Shown: positions 50,718 through 59,990 of the stretch, piece after piece
Position numbering within the stretch: the first letter of the stretch is position 1
How the letters are laid out: the number at the start of each line of letters is the position of its first letter
DNA from: Hymenobacter arizonensis
GTDB taxonomy: Bacteria > Bacteroidota > Bacteroidia > Cytophagales > Hymenobacteraceae
Reading direction: 5' to 3'
DNA length: 64,000 nt
Assembly: GCF_900115775.1 (NCBI RefSeq)
Contig: NZ_FOXS01000001.1
Span: 186,001-250,000, forward strand
Notes under the pieces: generated by a model
What the model saw: the letters and a program-made list of their open reading frames with translations, nothing else
The model's database searches: none
What the model was told of the DNA's origin: nothing
Translations under genes and position numbers: made by a program

Positions 50718-51653
50718 TTGGCAGAACTTAGAACCAACCAGCCGGGAACTACGGCTGCAGAAAAACCTATCATTGTGCTGGCCGGGTCCACTGGCGACCT
50801 GGGCCGGTTGATTGCCAAATACCTACTGGCGCGCGGCGCGGTGGTGCGGGCCCTAGTTCGGAAGGGCAACACGAAGCCCGAGGTGCAAGCTCTGCGCGAG
50901 TTAGGTGCCTCCGTGGTGGAAGTCGATTTCAACAGCGTTATTGAGCTAACTCAAGTTTGTGCTGGCGCGGTCTGCGTGGTGTCGGCCCTGTCGGGCTTGC
51001 GCGACGTTATTTTCGACACGCAGAAGCGGCTCCTCGATGCGGCCGTGGTGGCTGGTGTGCCACGCTTCATTCCATCGGATTACTCCATCGACTACACCAA
51101 GCTGGCCAACGGCAGCAACCGCAACCTCGACCTGCGCCGCGAGTTCAACCAGCGGCTCGACCAAGCGCCAATTACCGCGACTTCGGTGCTAAACGGCATG
51201 TTCACGGATTTGCTGACGGGCCAGGCCCCGGTGGTGCTCTTTAGCCTTAAGCGGGTGATGTACTACGGCGACGCCGACCAGCCCATGGACTTCACCACCA
51301 CCGACAACACCGCCGAGTTTACGGCTGCTGCGGCCCTCGACCCCACCACACCGCGCTACCTGCGCGTGGCGGGCGAAGTCGCCACCATTCGCGGCGTGCA
51401 AAAAGCCGCCAGCGAGGCCACGGGGCAGCAGTTTGGCCTGTTGCGGGTAGGAGGGGTGTGGGTGCTGGGCGCCATGATAAAGGCTACTAAGGCCCTGATG
51501 CCGCCCAGCGACGACGTGTTTCCGCCCTGGCAGGGCATGCAGTACATGCACAATATGTTCACGGGCCTGCCCAAACTGCAGCCGCTCGACAATGCCCGCT
51601 ACCCGGACATACGCTGGACGCCGATACGGGAGGTGCTGGCTACCCGGAAATAA
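50718..51653 (+). CDS. NmrA-like NAD(P)-binding protein
   Basis: A 311-residue Rossmann protein with the nucleotide site IIVLAGSTGDLGRLIAK. It also has KRLLDAAVVAGVPRFIPSDY and the substrate-domain layout of the NmrA/isoflavone-reductase group. The Asp at SDYSIDY replaces the usual Tyr-x3-Lys of short-chain dehydrogenases. The start is TTG 50718, as no ATG or GTG lies upstream in frame at a sensible place. Whether it is an enzyme or a redox sensor is unclear. Confidence 0.8.
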   Translation: MAELRTNQPGTTAAEKPIIVLAGSTGDLGRLIAKYLLARGAVVRALVRKGNTKPEVQALRELGASVVEVDFNSVIELTQVCAGAVCVVSALSGLRDVIFDTQKRLLDAAVVAGVPRFIPSDYSIDYTKLANGSNRNLDLRREFNQRLDQAPITATSVLNGMFTDLLTGQAPVVLFSLKRVMYYGDADQPMDFTTTDNTAEFTAAAALDPTTPRYLRVAGEVATIRGVQKAASEATGQQFGLLRVGGVWVLGAMIKATKALMPPSDDVFPPWQGMQYMHNMFTGLPKLQPLDNARYPDIRWTPIREVLATRK

Positions 51654-51669
51654 GGGTGAATAAAGTAGG

Positions 51670-51765
51670 GTAGAGGCGCAATATTTTGCGTCTCGCCGGC
51701 CGCACCACACGCTTTATCTTGCAGGTCATCGTTCAACTACGAGGCGCAATATGTTGCGCCTCTAC
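51670..51765. repeat. Double-hairpin repeat (GAGGCGCAATAT)
   Basis: Two hairpins, GAGGCGCAATATTTTGCGTCTC (51673-51694) split as GAGGCGCAA/TTGCGTCTC, and its relative at 51741-51765, are themselves an inverted pair; GTAGAGGCGCAA pairs with TTGCGCCTCTAC. It lies between the convergent NmrA-like and xdhC-like genes and extends to the latter's stop. Confidence 0.82.
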
Positions 51766-52904
51766 TAAAAGCTGTCGTGCAGGGCGAGCACCGGGGCATG
51801 CACCGCATCGGCTCGCTCCCGCAGGGGGCGTCCGTTGCGCTGGTGCCGTTTGGCCTGAATCTCGGCCACAATGGCCAGCGCGATTTCCTCGGGCGTTTCG
51901 CTGCCTAAATCCAGGCCGATGGGGCTGTGCAGCCGGGTAGCTCGCAGCTCCTCAGTTTCGTGCTCATTCAAATTCAGCTCGGCCAGCAGGCGCGTGGCTT
52001 TCGCATGCGGGCCCAGTAGGCCGATGTAGGGCGTGGGGCTGGGAATGTGTAGGGTCAGCGCGGCCAAATCGTAGGCATAGTTGTGGCTGAGGAGCACGGC
52101 GTATGCATCGCCGGGCCTCTCTTGCGCGATGGCCGCCACGGGCACTACGCGCACCTCGGCTGCTTCGGGGAAGCGGGCAGCGGTGGCGAGGTTGGGCCGC
52201 CCATCGACCACGGTGATGTGCCAACCTAGTGAGGCGGCCAGGCGCACCAGCGGCTGGGCGTCGTTGCCGGCGCCGTAAATGATGACGCGCAGGGGAGGCG
52301 TGAGCAGCTCCAGCAGGGCCCGGACGGGGCCGGCATCGGTTTCAATGTCCAGCACCTGCGAGGTACAACCGGCCAGCGCGGCATGAGCCGCTTCGGCCAA
52401 GGGAGTGGCCAGCGCGGGCAGGCCGCGCACGTCGCCGTTGGCAGTCAGCAACAGGCGCTGGCCTACTCCAGCGCGCAGGCCGGTGGCGCTGTCGGTTTCA
52501 AACACCGTGGCCAGCACGGCCGGCTCGGGGTGTTGAGCGAAGCTGCGCAGCAGCTCCATGGGGTTGTTGGGCGCGGCGTAGTCGAGGGGTTCGAGCAGGA
52601 TGCGCACTACGCCCTGGCAGCCGGGGCCGAGGCCGTGACGCGGGTCGTCTTCGTCGCGGGTGTCGTAGGTAACCAGCGCCGGCTGGCCCCGGAATATGGC
52701 CTGGCGAGCGCGCTGGCGGGCATCGCCCTCCAGGCAGCCCCCGCTGATGGCGCCGGTGAGTTGGCCATCGTCGGTGACGAGCATGCGGGCGCCCGGGCGC
52801 CGGTAAGCCGAGCCTAGTACCTCGACTACCGTGGCCAGGGCACAGGGCCGGGCGTCGGCACGGTGCTGGTCGTAGGCGAGGAGCAGGCGTTGTAGTTCGG
52901 TCAT
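51765..52904 (-). CDS. XdhC/CoxI family molybdenum cofactor insertion factor
   Basis: A 379-residue protein starting MTELQRLLLAYDQHRAD. An N-terminal XdhC/CoxI domain (ALATVVEVLGSAYRRPGARML; GAISGGCLEGD with its conserved Cys) is followed by a C-terminal Rossmann domain (RVIIYGAGNDAQPLVRLA; VLLSHNYAYDLAAL; GLLGPHAKATRLL). XdhC proteins bind and sulfurate the molybdenum cofactor before it enters hydroxylases. The longer frame to 53024 runs into the palindrome and is not used. It follows the three hydroxylase genes in the same direction. Confidence 0.93.
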   Translation of the reverse strand: MTELQRLLLAYDQHRADARPCALATVVEVLGSAYRRPGARMLVTDDGQLTGAISGGCLEGDARQRARQAIFRGQPALVTYDTRDEDDPRHGLGPGCQGVVRILLEPLDYAAPNNPMELLRSFAQHPEPAVLATVFETDSATGLRAGVGQRLLLTANGDVRGLPALATPLAEAAHAALAGCTSQVLDIETDAGPVRALLELLTPPLRVIIYGAGNDAQPLVRLAASLGWHITVVDGRPNLATAARFPEAAEVRVVPVAAIAQERPGDAYAVLLSHNYAYDLAALTLHIPSPTPYIGLLGPHAKATRLLAELNLNEHETEELRATRLHSPIGLDLGSETPEEIALAIVAEIQAKRHQRNGRPLRERADAVHAPVLALHDSF

Positions 52905-52973
52905 TTTTGGGGTAGGAGGAGGGACGGGTTGGGGGTAGGCTGAGTTAACATGCAAAGCGAAGTATCTCGCTCG

Positions 52974-53097
52974 GGGAACCTCACCCCCTGACCCCCTCTC
53001 CAAAAAAGAGGGGGCACCGGACATGCTTTCAACGGCATCGTCTTCACGAACCGGTGCCCCCTCTTTTTTGGAGAGGGGGTCAGGGGGTGAGGTTCCC
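52974..53097. repeat. 47-base perfect inverted repeat
   Basis: Arms 52974-53020 (starting GGGAACCTCACCCCCTGACC) and 53051-53097 are perfectly complementary, with a 30-base centre. Just before it, CAAAGCGAAGTATCTCGCTCG is a remnant of the GTCAT-type arm, so the same two families are joined here as at 41048-41224. It lies in the hydroxylase-xdhC gap. Confidence 0.93.
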
Positions 53098-53132
53098 CCG
53101 CGCTTGACACAACAGCCACCAACCCGAAGTAA

Positions 53133-55400
53133 CTACATCAATTTATTAATCAAAACCGGCAAGTCGCGCACTCGTTTGCCGGTGGCGTGGAAGGCGGCGT
53201 TGCTAATAGCCGCGGCCACGCCCAACAGGCCAACTTCACCAATGCCTTTTACGCCCAGCGGGTTCACAATTTCGTCTTCCTCTTCCACGAATACCACTTG
53301 TAAGTCGTGGATGTCGGCCATCACGGGAATATGGTATTCGGCTAGGTTGTGGTTCATGAAGCGGCCAAAGCCGTGGTCCATTATCGTTTCCTCCATCAGG
53401 GCCATGCCGATGCCCCACACAATGGAGCCGAGCACCTGGCTGCGGGCGGTTTTGGGGTTGAGAATGCGGCCGGCAGCCACGGCGTTCACCACGCGGGTTA
53501 CGTGCAGCGTGCCCAGTTCTTCATCAACCTGTACTTCCACAAATACGGCGTTGTGTGCGTGCATGGAGTAGCCCATTTGCTTCATCATGTCGGGCGCAGC
53601 CCCCGACTCGGCGGTGAGCTCCTTTTCGCCGTTGGCCTGGAGCACGTCGCGAATTACCACCGACTGCTGAATGTCATCGTTGCGCCGAATCAGGCCGTTC
53701 ACGAACTGTACATCTTCGAAGTCCACGCCTTTTAGGGGCGAGTCGTCCATTTTCTGGGCCAGCTTCAGCAGGCTTTTGCCCAGGTCCTGGCATACCGCTT
53801 CCACGGCCGAGCCCACCGAGGCGGCGGTCCAGGAGCCGCCTTGCACGGGGGCTTCGGGTAGGTTAGTATCACCAAGCACGAAGGTGACGGCCTCCAGGGG
53901 CAAGCCCAGGGTTTGGGCCGCAATCTGGGTCATGATGGTGTAGGTGCCCGTGCCAATGTCGTTGCTGGCGCTGCTTACCGTGAGGCGGCCGTCGGCGGTG
54001 AAGCAAGCTTTGGCAGCTGCTTTTTTCTGGGTGGCGTCCCACACGCCGGTAGCCATGCCGTAGCCGACGAGCTTGCCATTCTTGCGCATGGAGCGGGGCT
54101 TGGGGTTGCGCTTGTCCCAGCCAAACTTGGCGGCGCCCTGGTGGTAGCACTCGCGCAGCTTTTTGCTGGAGAAGGGCTTATCGGCGTTCTGGTCGCGGTC
54201 GGCGTAGTTCAGGAGGCGGAACTGCAGCGGGTCGATGCCGGCTTTGTAGGCCAGTTCGTCCATGGCAACCTCCAGGGCGTACGAGCCCGTGGCCGCGCCC
54301 GGCGCACGCATATCGAGCGGCGAAAACACGTCGGCCTTGGCCAACTGATACTTTAGCTTCACGTTCTCGCACTGGTAGAGCATGCCCGACCAGTTCACCA
54401 CGTTTTCGGTGAAGTCTTCAAACTGCGAGGTTTCGGCCAGCGCTGAGTGGTGCAAGGCCTGCAGCGTGCCGTTGTCGTCGGCGGCTAGCTTCACGTATTG
54501 CAGCGTGTGGGGCCGGTGGCCGAAGCTGAACATTTGCTGGCGCGTGAGTGACACCCGCACCGACTGCTTGAGTTCGAGCGCGGCCAGCACGGCCATAAAG
54601 GCCTGGTACTGCGGCCGCAGCCCCGAGCCAAACCCGCCGCCGGTGTACTTCGTGATTACCCGGGCCTCTTCTTTAGACAGCCCAAAAATCTTGGTGATGT
54701 ACTGCTGCACATTATAGGCCCCCTGGGTTTTGTCGAAGATGTTCAGCTTCTGACCGTCGCCGAGCCACTCCACCGTGGTAGCGAACATCTCCATGGGGTT
54801 GTGGTGCTGGGCCAGGTGAATGTATTCGGCCTCATGCTGGTGGGGCGCCTTGCGGTAAGCCTGGTTGGGGTTGCCGCGGGGCGGGGGCGGCGGCATCCAG
54901 CCCGACTTGCCGCGGCCTGGCTCGTAACCGTCGTCGCGCTTCTTTTCGAGGTCCGTTTCGTGTGGTTCCACTTCGTATTCAATCTCCAGAATGGAGGCGG
55001 CGTAGCGGGCCAGTTCGAAGGTATCAGCTACCACCAGCGCCACGGGCTGCATGTTGAAGCGAATTTCGGGCTCGTGCAGCGGGCGAAACGGCGAGCCGCC
55101 CGGGGCTACGTCGTCTTTGTAGTTGTGGTCGAACCAGGCCAGGGAGGGCACGTTCTCGTGCGAAAACACCTGCACCACGCCGGGCACCGCAAGCACGTCG
55201 GCGGCATGAATTTTCGTGATTCGGCCTTTGGTAATGTGGCTGCACACCACCACTCCATAGAGCAGGTTGGGGACGTTGTACTCGGCCGCGTACTTGGCCG
55301 CGCCGGTTACTTTGGCCGTGCCATCGACGCGACTGGTGGGTTTGCCGATGTAATCGGTGCCCAGGCGCACAACGGGCGGGTTGGCTATGGTCTGGCTCAT
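53133..55400 (-). CDS. Molybdenum hydroxylase, large (molybdopterin) subunit
   Basis: A 755-residue xanthine dehydrogenase/aldehyde oxidase family subunit. RVDGTAKVTGAAKYAAEY marks the N-terminal domain. GGGFGSGLRPQYQAFMA, DMRAPGAATGSYALEVAMDELA and QGGSWTAASVGSAVEA are cofactor-binding segments. The catalytic Glu lies in VKGIGEVGLLG near the end. No Tat leader is seen on it. The separate FAD and 2Fe-2S genes match the PaoABC/YagTSR layout of periplasmic aldehyde oxidoreductases, but the substrate (aldehyde, purine or N-heterocycle) is not decided by the sequence. Confidence 0.92.
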   Translation of the reverse strand: MSQTIANPPVVRLGTDYIGKPTSRVDGTAKVTGAAKYAAEYNVPNLLYGVVVCSHITKGRITKIHAADVLAVPGVVQVFSHENVPSLAWFDHNYKDDVAPGGSPFRPLHEPEIRFNMQPVALVVADTFELARYAASILEIEYEVEPHETDLEKKRDDGYEPGRGKSGWMPPPPPRGNPNQAYRKAPHQHEAEYIHLAQHHNPMEMFATTVEWLGDGQKLNIFDKTQGAYNVQQYITKIFGLSKEEARVITKYTGGGFGSGLRPQYQAFMAVLAALELKQSVRVSLTRQQMFSFGHRPHTLQYVKLAADDNGTLQALHHSALAETSQFEDFTENVVNWSGMLYQCENVKLKYQLAKADVFSPLDMRAPGAATGSYALEVAMDELAYKAGIDPLQFRLLNYADRDQNADKPFSSKKLRECYHQGAAKFGWDKRNPKPRSMRKNGKLVGYGMATGVWDATQKKAAAKACFTADGRLTVSSASNDIGTGTYTIMTQIAAQTLGLPLEAVTFVLGDTNLPEAPVQGGSWTAASVGSAVEAVCQDLGKSLLKLAQKMDDSPLKGVDFEDVQFVNGLIRRNDDIQQSVVIRDVLQANGEKELTAESGAAPDMMKQMGYSMHAHNAVFVEVQVDEELGTLHVTRVVNAVAAGRILNPKTARSQVLGSIVWGIGMALMEETIMDHGFGRFMNHNLAEYHIPVMADIHDLQVVFVEEEDEIVNPLGVKGIGEVGLLGVAAAISNAAFHATGKRVRDLPVLINKLM

Positions 55401-56422
55401 GGGTTGGAGTTTTGGAAGGCGTTGGTGTCGAGCACGTAGTCCATTTCGGTGGCCTGCTTTAGGGCCCGAACGATGGCGCGCTTGGCCAATTCTATTTTGA
55501 AAGCATTGTGGGCATGGCCTTCGGCGCCGGCCAGCAGCTCGGCCGCGGCCTGCCGGAACGTGACCAGCGTGGCGGGCTTCCCGATGAGCAACTGCTCGGC
55601 TTCGGCTTTGCGCCAGGGCTTGTGGGCCACGCCGCCCAAGGCCAGGCGGGCATCCGTAATGATGTCACCGTCGAGTTCCAGCGCCGCCGCTACCGATACC
55701 ACTGCAAAAGCGTAGCTGCTGCGGTCGCGCAGCTTCAGGTAAGTAAAGTTTTTCGCGAACCCCTTTTTGGGCAAGTCCAGCGCGGTTATCAGCTCGCCGG
55801 GGCGCAGGGTGTTGTCAAGCTCGGGCCGGTCGCCGGGCAGGCGGTGGAAGTTCGCAAACGAAATGCTGCGCTCGCCCTGCGGGCTGCTCACGCGCACCAC
55901 GGCTTCTAGGGCGGCCAGGGCCACGCACATGTCGCTGGGGTGGGTGGCAATGCACTGCTCGCTGGCGCCCAGAATGGCGTGAATGCGGTTGTAGCCGCCT
56001 ATGGCCGAGCAGCCAGTGCCGGGCTCGCGCTTGTTGCAGGGCGTGGCCAGGTCGTAGAAATAGTAGCAGCGGGTGCGCTGCATCAGGTTGCCGCCGTTGG
56101 TGGCCATGTTGCGCAGCTGCGGCGTGGCGCCGGCCAAAATGGCCTGGTTGAGCAGGGGGTAGCGCTTCTCAACCTCCGGGTGCCAGGCGGTGTCGGCGTT
56201 GGTGGCCATGGCGCCCAGGCGCAGGCCGCCATCGGGCAGGTTTTCAATTTCGGCCAGGGGTAGCTTTTTGAGGCCGATGAGGTGCGTGGGGTGGGCCACG
56301 TTTTCCTTCATCAGGTCAATCAGGTTGGTGCCGCCGCCGATGTAGGCCGAGTCGGGCCGGTTGATTCTTTCGCGCACGGCGGCGTCCACGGCCGTGGGAG
56401 GGGAGTAGGTGAAGCTGTTCAT
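55397..56422 (-). CDS. Molybdenum hydroxylase, FAD-binding subunit
   Basis: A 341-residue subunit with the FAD-binding segments YIGGGTNLIDLMKENV and GATPQLRNMATNGGNLMQRTRC. The latter is followed by a YYFYDLATPCNKREPGTGC region, a 4Fe-4S-type insertion known from PaoB-like (YagS) subunits. A C-terminal CO-dehydrogenase-flavoprotein domain follows. It overlaps the large-subunit gene by 4 bases. Confidence 0.92.
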   Translation of the reverse strand: MNSFTYSPPTAVDAAVRERINRPDSAYIGGGTNLIDLMKENVAHPTHLIGLKKLPLAEIENLPDGGLRLGAMATNADTAWHPEVEKRYPLLNQAILAGATPQLRNMATNGGNLMQRTRCYYFYDLATPCNKREPGTGCSAIGGYNRIHAILGASEQCIATHPSDMCVALAALEAVVRVSSPQGERSISFANFHRLPGDRPELDNTLRPGELITALDLPKKGFAKNFTYLKLRDRSSYAFAVVSVAAALELDGDIITDARLALGGVAHKPWRKAEAEQLLIGKPATLVTFRQAAAELLAGAEGHAHNAFKIELAKRAIVRALKQATEMDYVLDTNAFQNSNP

Positions 56423-56426
56423 GGCA

Positions 56427-56948
56427 TTAAGCTTTTTGGGCGTTGACCACCTCCATCACGGCGCTCAGAATGTTGGTGTAGGCACCGCAGCGGCACAGGT
56501 TGCCGCTCATAAGGTCCCGTACTTCGGCCTCGGTTTTGCCCCGGCCTTCTTTCAAAAGGGCCACGGCCGAGCAAATCTGGCCCGGCGTGCAGTAGCCGCA
56601 CTGAAACGCATCGTGGTCGATGAAGGCCTGCTGCAACGGGTGCAGCTCCTCGGCCGTGCCGATGCCCTCGATGGTGGTGATGTCCTCGCTTTCCTGCATC
56701 ACGGCCAGGCTCAGGCAGGAGTTGATGCGCTTGCCGTTGACCAGGACGGTGCAGGCGCCGCATTGCCCGTGGTCGCAGCCTTTTTTGGTGCCGGTCAGGT
56801 CCAGGTACTCGCGCAGGGCATCGAGCAGGGTGGTCCAGGGCGCCACATTAAGGGTGCGGTTCTCCCCGTTGATGCGCAGGGTGAGGGGCTGAGTAGGCGC
56901 CAGGGCCACGGGGGCGCGCCCCAAGGTGGGTTGGGCAAGTTGGCTCAT
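56427..56948 (-). CDS. Molybdenum hydroxylase, 2Fe-2S subunit
   Basis: A 173-residue subunit. CDHGQCGACTVLVNG binds the plant-type 2Fe-2S cluster, and CGYCTPGQICSA with CRCGAYTNI binds the second cluster. Starting at 56948 (MSQLAQPTLG) there is no export leader, unlike E. coli PaoA. The longer frame to 57083 has a poor leader-like region (PGSKRSRAVPLHR) that I do not accept. It is the first gene of the four-gene hydroxylase/xdhC unit. Confidence 0.93.
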   Translation of the reverse strand: MSQLAQPTLGRAPVALAPTQPLTLRINGENRTLNVAPWTTLLDALREYLDLTGTKKGCDHGQCGACTVLVNGKRINSCLSLAVMQESEDITTIEGIGTAEELHPLQQAFIDHDAFQCGYCTPGQICSAVALLKEGRGKTEAEVRDLMSGNLCRCGAYTNILSAVMEVVNAQKA

Positions 56949-57330
56949 AGAAGTAGCGAAAGGCGGGGAAGAAATGAAAGGAAGCCGATGCAGCGGCACT
57001 GCCCGCGAGCGTTTGCTACCCGGAAGCTCTACTCCCATACGTGCCCTAAGCGGGACTGTGTTGTTATTTATGGAGTGTAGCACTGTATTTATTTTCTTGT
57101 AAAAAACAGTTACATATAAATTAAATTATACTCTGAACCTCTAGTGTGGGCCTTATATCAGCAGATTATGCGGCCTTCATTAGCCGAGCGAATGGGATGG
57201 TTCGTCCAGAAAAAGGTGAGATTTATCCTAGTTCGCTTTCAGCGGCGCTCGGGCAGCCGTAGCTTTGGGTACCAAAAAAGCAAGCCTGGGGCCATGCCTC
57301 GGTGGGCTTCGCATCGTTTCGTTGCAATAC
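56949..57330. other. Divergent AT-rich intergenic region
   Basis: 382 bases between the hydroxylase 2Fe-2S gene (minus) and the small membrane protein gene (plus). A very AT-rich centre (about 57070-57140) probably contains promoters for both directions, though no clean TAnnTTTG box is found. Confidence 0.45.
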
Positions 57331-57519
57331 ATGATACTATCTGTACAAAGAAATTTCCGCTACTACGTAGCATTGGTTTTGATAATTTTGCTCGCCGTTG
57401 GTGTTCGAATGCAAGCTGCTCCTCTCGGGGCAGGATTGTCTGAAAATGACGTCGTGACCAGCGCTGCGCCAACTGAAGTTCAGTCTATTATCTCGTCGGA
57501 CGAAGTCGCTGCCCGATAA
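57331..57519 (+). CDS. Small membrane or exported peptide
   Basis: A 62-residue protein starting MILSVQRNFRYYVALVLIILLAVGVRMQAA: a short basic start, a hydrophobic helix, and then a polar tail (ENDVVTSAAPTEVQSIISSDE). The frame extends to a TTG at 57265, which seems less likely. It lies 111 bases before the response regulator gene in the same direction. It may be a signal-peptide-bearing small protein linked to the two-component system. No family is recognised. Confidence 0.45.
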   Translation: MILSVQRNFRYYVALVLIILLAVGVRMQAAPLGAGLSENDVVTSAAPTEVQSIISSDEVAAR

Positions 57520-57630
57520 GAGTCAGCGCGTTTTTCTCCAACTTTGGGCTCATTCCGGCCCGCTTCGCAGGGTTTGCTGCCGAAGTGGGCCGGTTTCATT
57601 TTCGGCCCACTGGCCCTACCTTCCTGCGCC

Positions 57631-58308
57631 ATGAAAATCCTTTTAGTTGAAGACGAGCCCTCGGTCGCGGCATTCCTGCACCAGGGACTCACGGAACAAG
57701 ACTACACCGTGGACCTGGCGGCCGATGGCTTGCTGGGGCTGCGCCGCGCCCAATCGACACAGTACGACTGCCTGATTCTGGACCAGATGCTGCCCGGCCT
57801 CAGCGGCCTGGAAGTGTGCCGGCAGGTGCGGGCCCACGACGCCGGCGTGCCCATCCTGATGCTGACGGCCCTGGGCGAAACCGATGACAAGATTCGCGGC
57901 CTCGATGCCGGCGCCGACGACTACCTCGTGAAGCCCTTTGCTTTCGAAGAGCTGCTGGCCCGCCTCCGGGCCCTGGTGCGGCGCCGAACCGAAGCACCCG
58001 GCCCCAAGGCCGTGCTGCACCTGGCCGACCTCACCCTCGACCCCTCGGCCAAGCGCGTAGAACGGGCGGGGCGGGTGGTGCAGCTCACAGCGCGCGAGTT
58101 CTCGCTGCTCGAATACCTGCTGCGCAACCAAGGCCGGGTAGTGTCGCGTGCCAACCTGCTGGAAGATGTGTGGGACATGAGCTACGACTCCGGCTCAAAC
58201 GTGATTGACGTGTACATCAACTTCCTGCGCAAGAAGGTTGACAAGGGGTTTGAGCCCAAGCTGATTCATACGCTGGTGGGCATGGGCTATGTAATGAAAG
58301 TTGATTGA
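57631..58308 (+). CDS. OmpR-family response regulator
   Basis: A 225-residue protein. The receiver domain has the acidic pocket (LLVEDEP), phospho-acceptor Asp51 (CLILDQMLPG) and the Lys in LVKPFAFEELLAR. The winged-helix DNA-binding domain follows (TAREFSLLEYLLRNQGRVVSR; NVIDVYINFLRKKV). ATG 57631 is preferred to a frame start at 57544, as TACCTTCC lies just upstream and MKILLVEDEP is the normal beginning. It is paired with the kinase encoded next. Confidence 0.95.
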   Translation: MKILLVEDEPSVAAFLHQGLTEQDYTVDLAADGLLGLRRAQSTQYDCLILDQMLPGLSGLEVCRQVRAHDAGVPILMLTALGETDDKIRGLDAGADDYLVKPFAFEELLARLRALVRRRTEAPGPKAVLHLADLTLDPSAKRVERAGRVVQLTAREFSLLEYLLRNQGRVVSRANLLEDVWDMSYDSGSNVIDVYINFLRKKVDKGFEPKLIHTLVGMGYVMKVD

Positions 58309-58431
58309 GGCGGTGGGCTTGCTTGAAGATAAGCGATGAGAAGTAGCGGTCAGAGTTAAAGAACCAGTGCAGCACTGTGCACTTCATCGTTGGTAAGCCA
58401 GCATTTTAAACAAGCAGCAGAGTAGCAGCCA

Positions 58432-59841
58432 ATGTCCATACGCCTCCGACTTGCCATTCAGTTTGGGGCCATTCTGGCCCTGACGCTGCTGTTCTTCTCG
58501 CTGGCCATCTACTTTGCCACCAAGCAATCGAGGCGGGAGCTTTTCACGCAAAGCCTCTTCAAGCGGACCTTGGTGGTGGGGCATGCTTATGCCGATGGCC
58601 AGGATGCTCGCCAAGACTCGACCGAAGAAAAGTCTTACCGGCGGTATTTGCGCCAGCTCTACCGCACCCTGCCCGCGGAGGAAGGCCGCGTGTACGACTC
58701 GGCCGACCGCTTGGTGTTTCAGGAGGGGCAGGGGCCTACCAAGCCGGTGCCCGCTGCCTGGCTGGCCCGGGTGCGCCTTTCTGGCCGCGCTGTGCTTGAG
58801 TCCCAAACCAACTACCACGAAACCGTGGGCCTGCTCTACCGCGACGAGAACTTGGGGCCGCTGGTGGTGGTGGCCTCGTCGGTCGATGAAGATAGCCGCC
58901 AGCAGCTCGAGCAGCTGCGGCGGCTGCTAGCCGGCGGCTTGCTGGCGGCCCTGGTGGTGGCGGGCATTGGCAGCTGGGTTTTTGCGGGACGAGCCCTGAG
59001 GCCCCTGCGGCGCATGGTGCGGGAGGTAGACGGCATCACGGCCACCGACCTCAGCCAGCGCCTGACGCAGGCCGCCGGCGCCAACGATGAGATTGGCCGC
59101 CTCGCCCAGCGGTTCAACCGCCTGCTCGAACGCCTGGAGTCGGCTTTTGCTGGCCAGCGCACCTTTGTGCGCGACGCTTCCCACGAGCTGCGTACGCCCC
59201 TGGCCGCGCTCATTGGCGAGCTGGAAGTGGCGCTACTGCAGGCTGAACGCCCGCCCACCGAGTACCGGCGCGTGCTGCAAAGCACCCTCGATTCGGCGCG
59301 ACAGCTCAATGAGCTCACCAATGGCCTGCTGCAAATTGCCCGGGCTTCCGACGACCCGTCCCAAGTGCCCATGGCCTGTGTGCAGATAGACGAGCTGCTG
59401 CTGCTGGCCCACGAGCAATTGCTGCGGCGCCACCCCACCTGCCGCGTCGACCTCGATTTTGGCGAAACCGACGACGATGGTTCCTATGAGGTGTACGGGA
59501 ATGAGGCGCTGCTCTTATCGGCCATGCTCAACGTGCTCGACAATGCCTGCAAATTTTCGGCCGGCAGCGACTGCGCTGTCACGGCCACTCTAACCCGGAA
59601 GGACTCGCGTCTGGTGCTGCTAGTAGCCGACCGGGGGCCAGGCCTGAGTTCCAGCGACCTGCAGCAGGTGTTTGTGCCGTTTTTTCGGGCGGCCTCGGCG
59701 CGGGCCGTGCCGGGCCATGGCATTGGCCTGCCGCTGACGGCCCGCATCATGGCGCTGCACGGTGGCCTGGTGCGCCTGGAAAGTGAAGTAGGCAGCGGCA
59801 CCCAGGTTTGGCTGGAATGGCCAAGCAAGCCCGCTGTGTAG
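58432..59841 (+). CDS. Two-component sensor histidine kinase (HAMP/HisKA type)
   Basis: A 469-residue kinase with two membrane helices (about residues 10-29 and 165-186) and a periplasmic sensor region of about 135 residues. A HAMP domain comes next, then HisKA with His251 in RDASHELRTPLAAL, and the ATP-binding domain (LNVLDNACKF; DRGPGLS; GHGIGLPLTARIM). The layout is like CusS/QseC kinases. The signal is unknown. A 123-base gap without features separates it from the regulator gene. Confidence 0.95.
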   Translation: MSIRLRLAIQFGAILALTLLFFSLAIYFATKQSRRELFTQSLFKRTLVVGHAYADGQDARQDSTEEKSYRRYLRQLYRTLPAEEGRVYDSADRLVFQEGQGPTKPVPAAWLARVRLSGRAVLESQTNYHETVGLLYRDENLGPLVVVASSVDEDSRQQLEQLRRLLAGGLLAALVVAGIGSWVFAGRALRPLRRMVREVDGITATDLSQRLTQAAGANDEIGRLAQRFNRLLERLESAFAGQRTFVRDASHELRTPLAALIGELEVALLQAERPPTEYRRVLQSTLDSARQLNELTNGLLQIARASDDPSQVPMACVQIDELLLLAHEQLLRRHPTCRVDLDFGETDDDGSYEVYGNEALLLSAMLNVLDNACKFSAGSDCAVTATLTRKDSRLVLLVADRGPGLSSSDLQQVFVPFFRAASARAVPGHGIGLPLTARIMALHGGLVRLESEVGSGTQVWLEWPSKPAV

Positions 59842-59990
59842 CAACAGGGTAGATTTTTGCCGCTTATTTTAATTCCCTTTTAATTCTCCTTTAACTGGTT
59901 CTTAATAAGCGGCACGTACTCTTGCTCACCAATTTCACTCGTGCACGCTCGCCCGAGGTCAGGCAGTTGGTTTACAAAGCCATAAGATTT

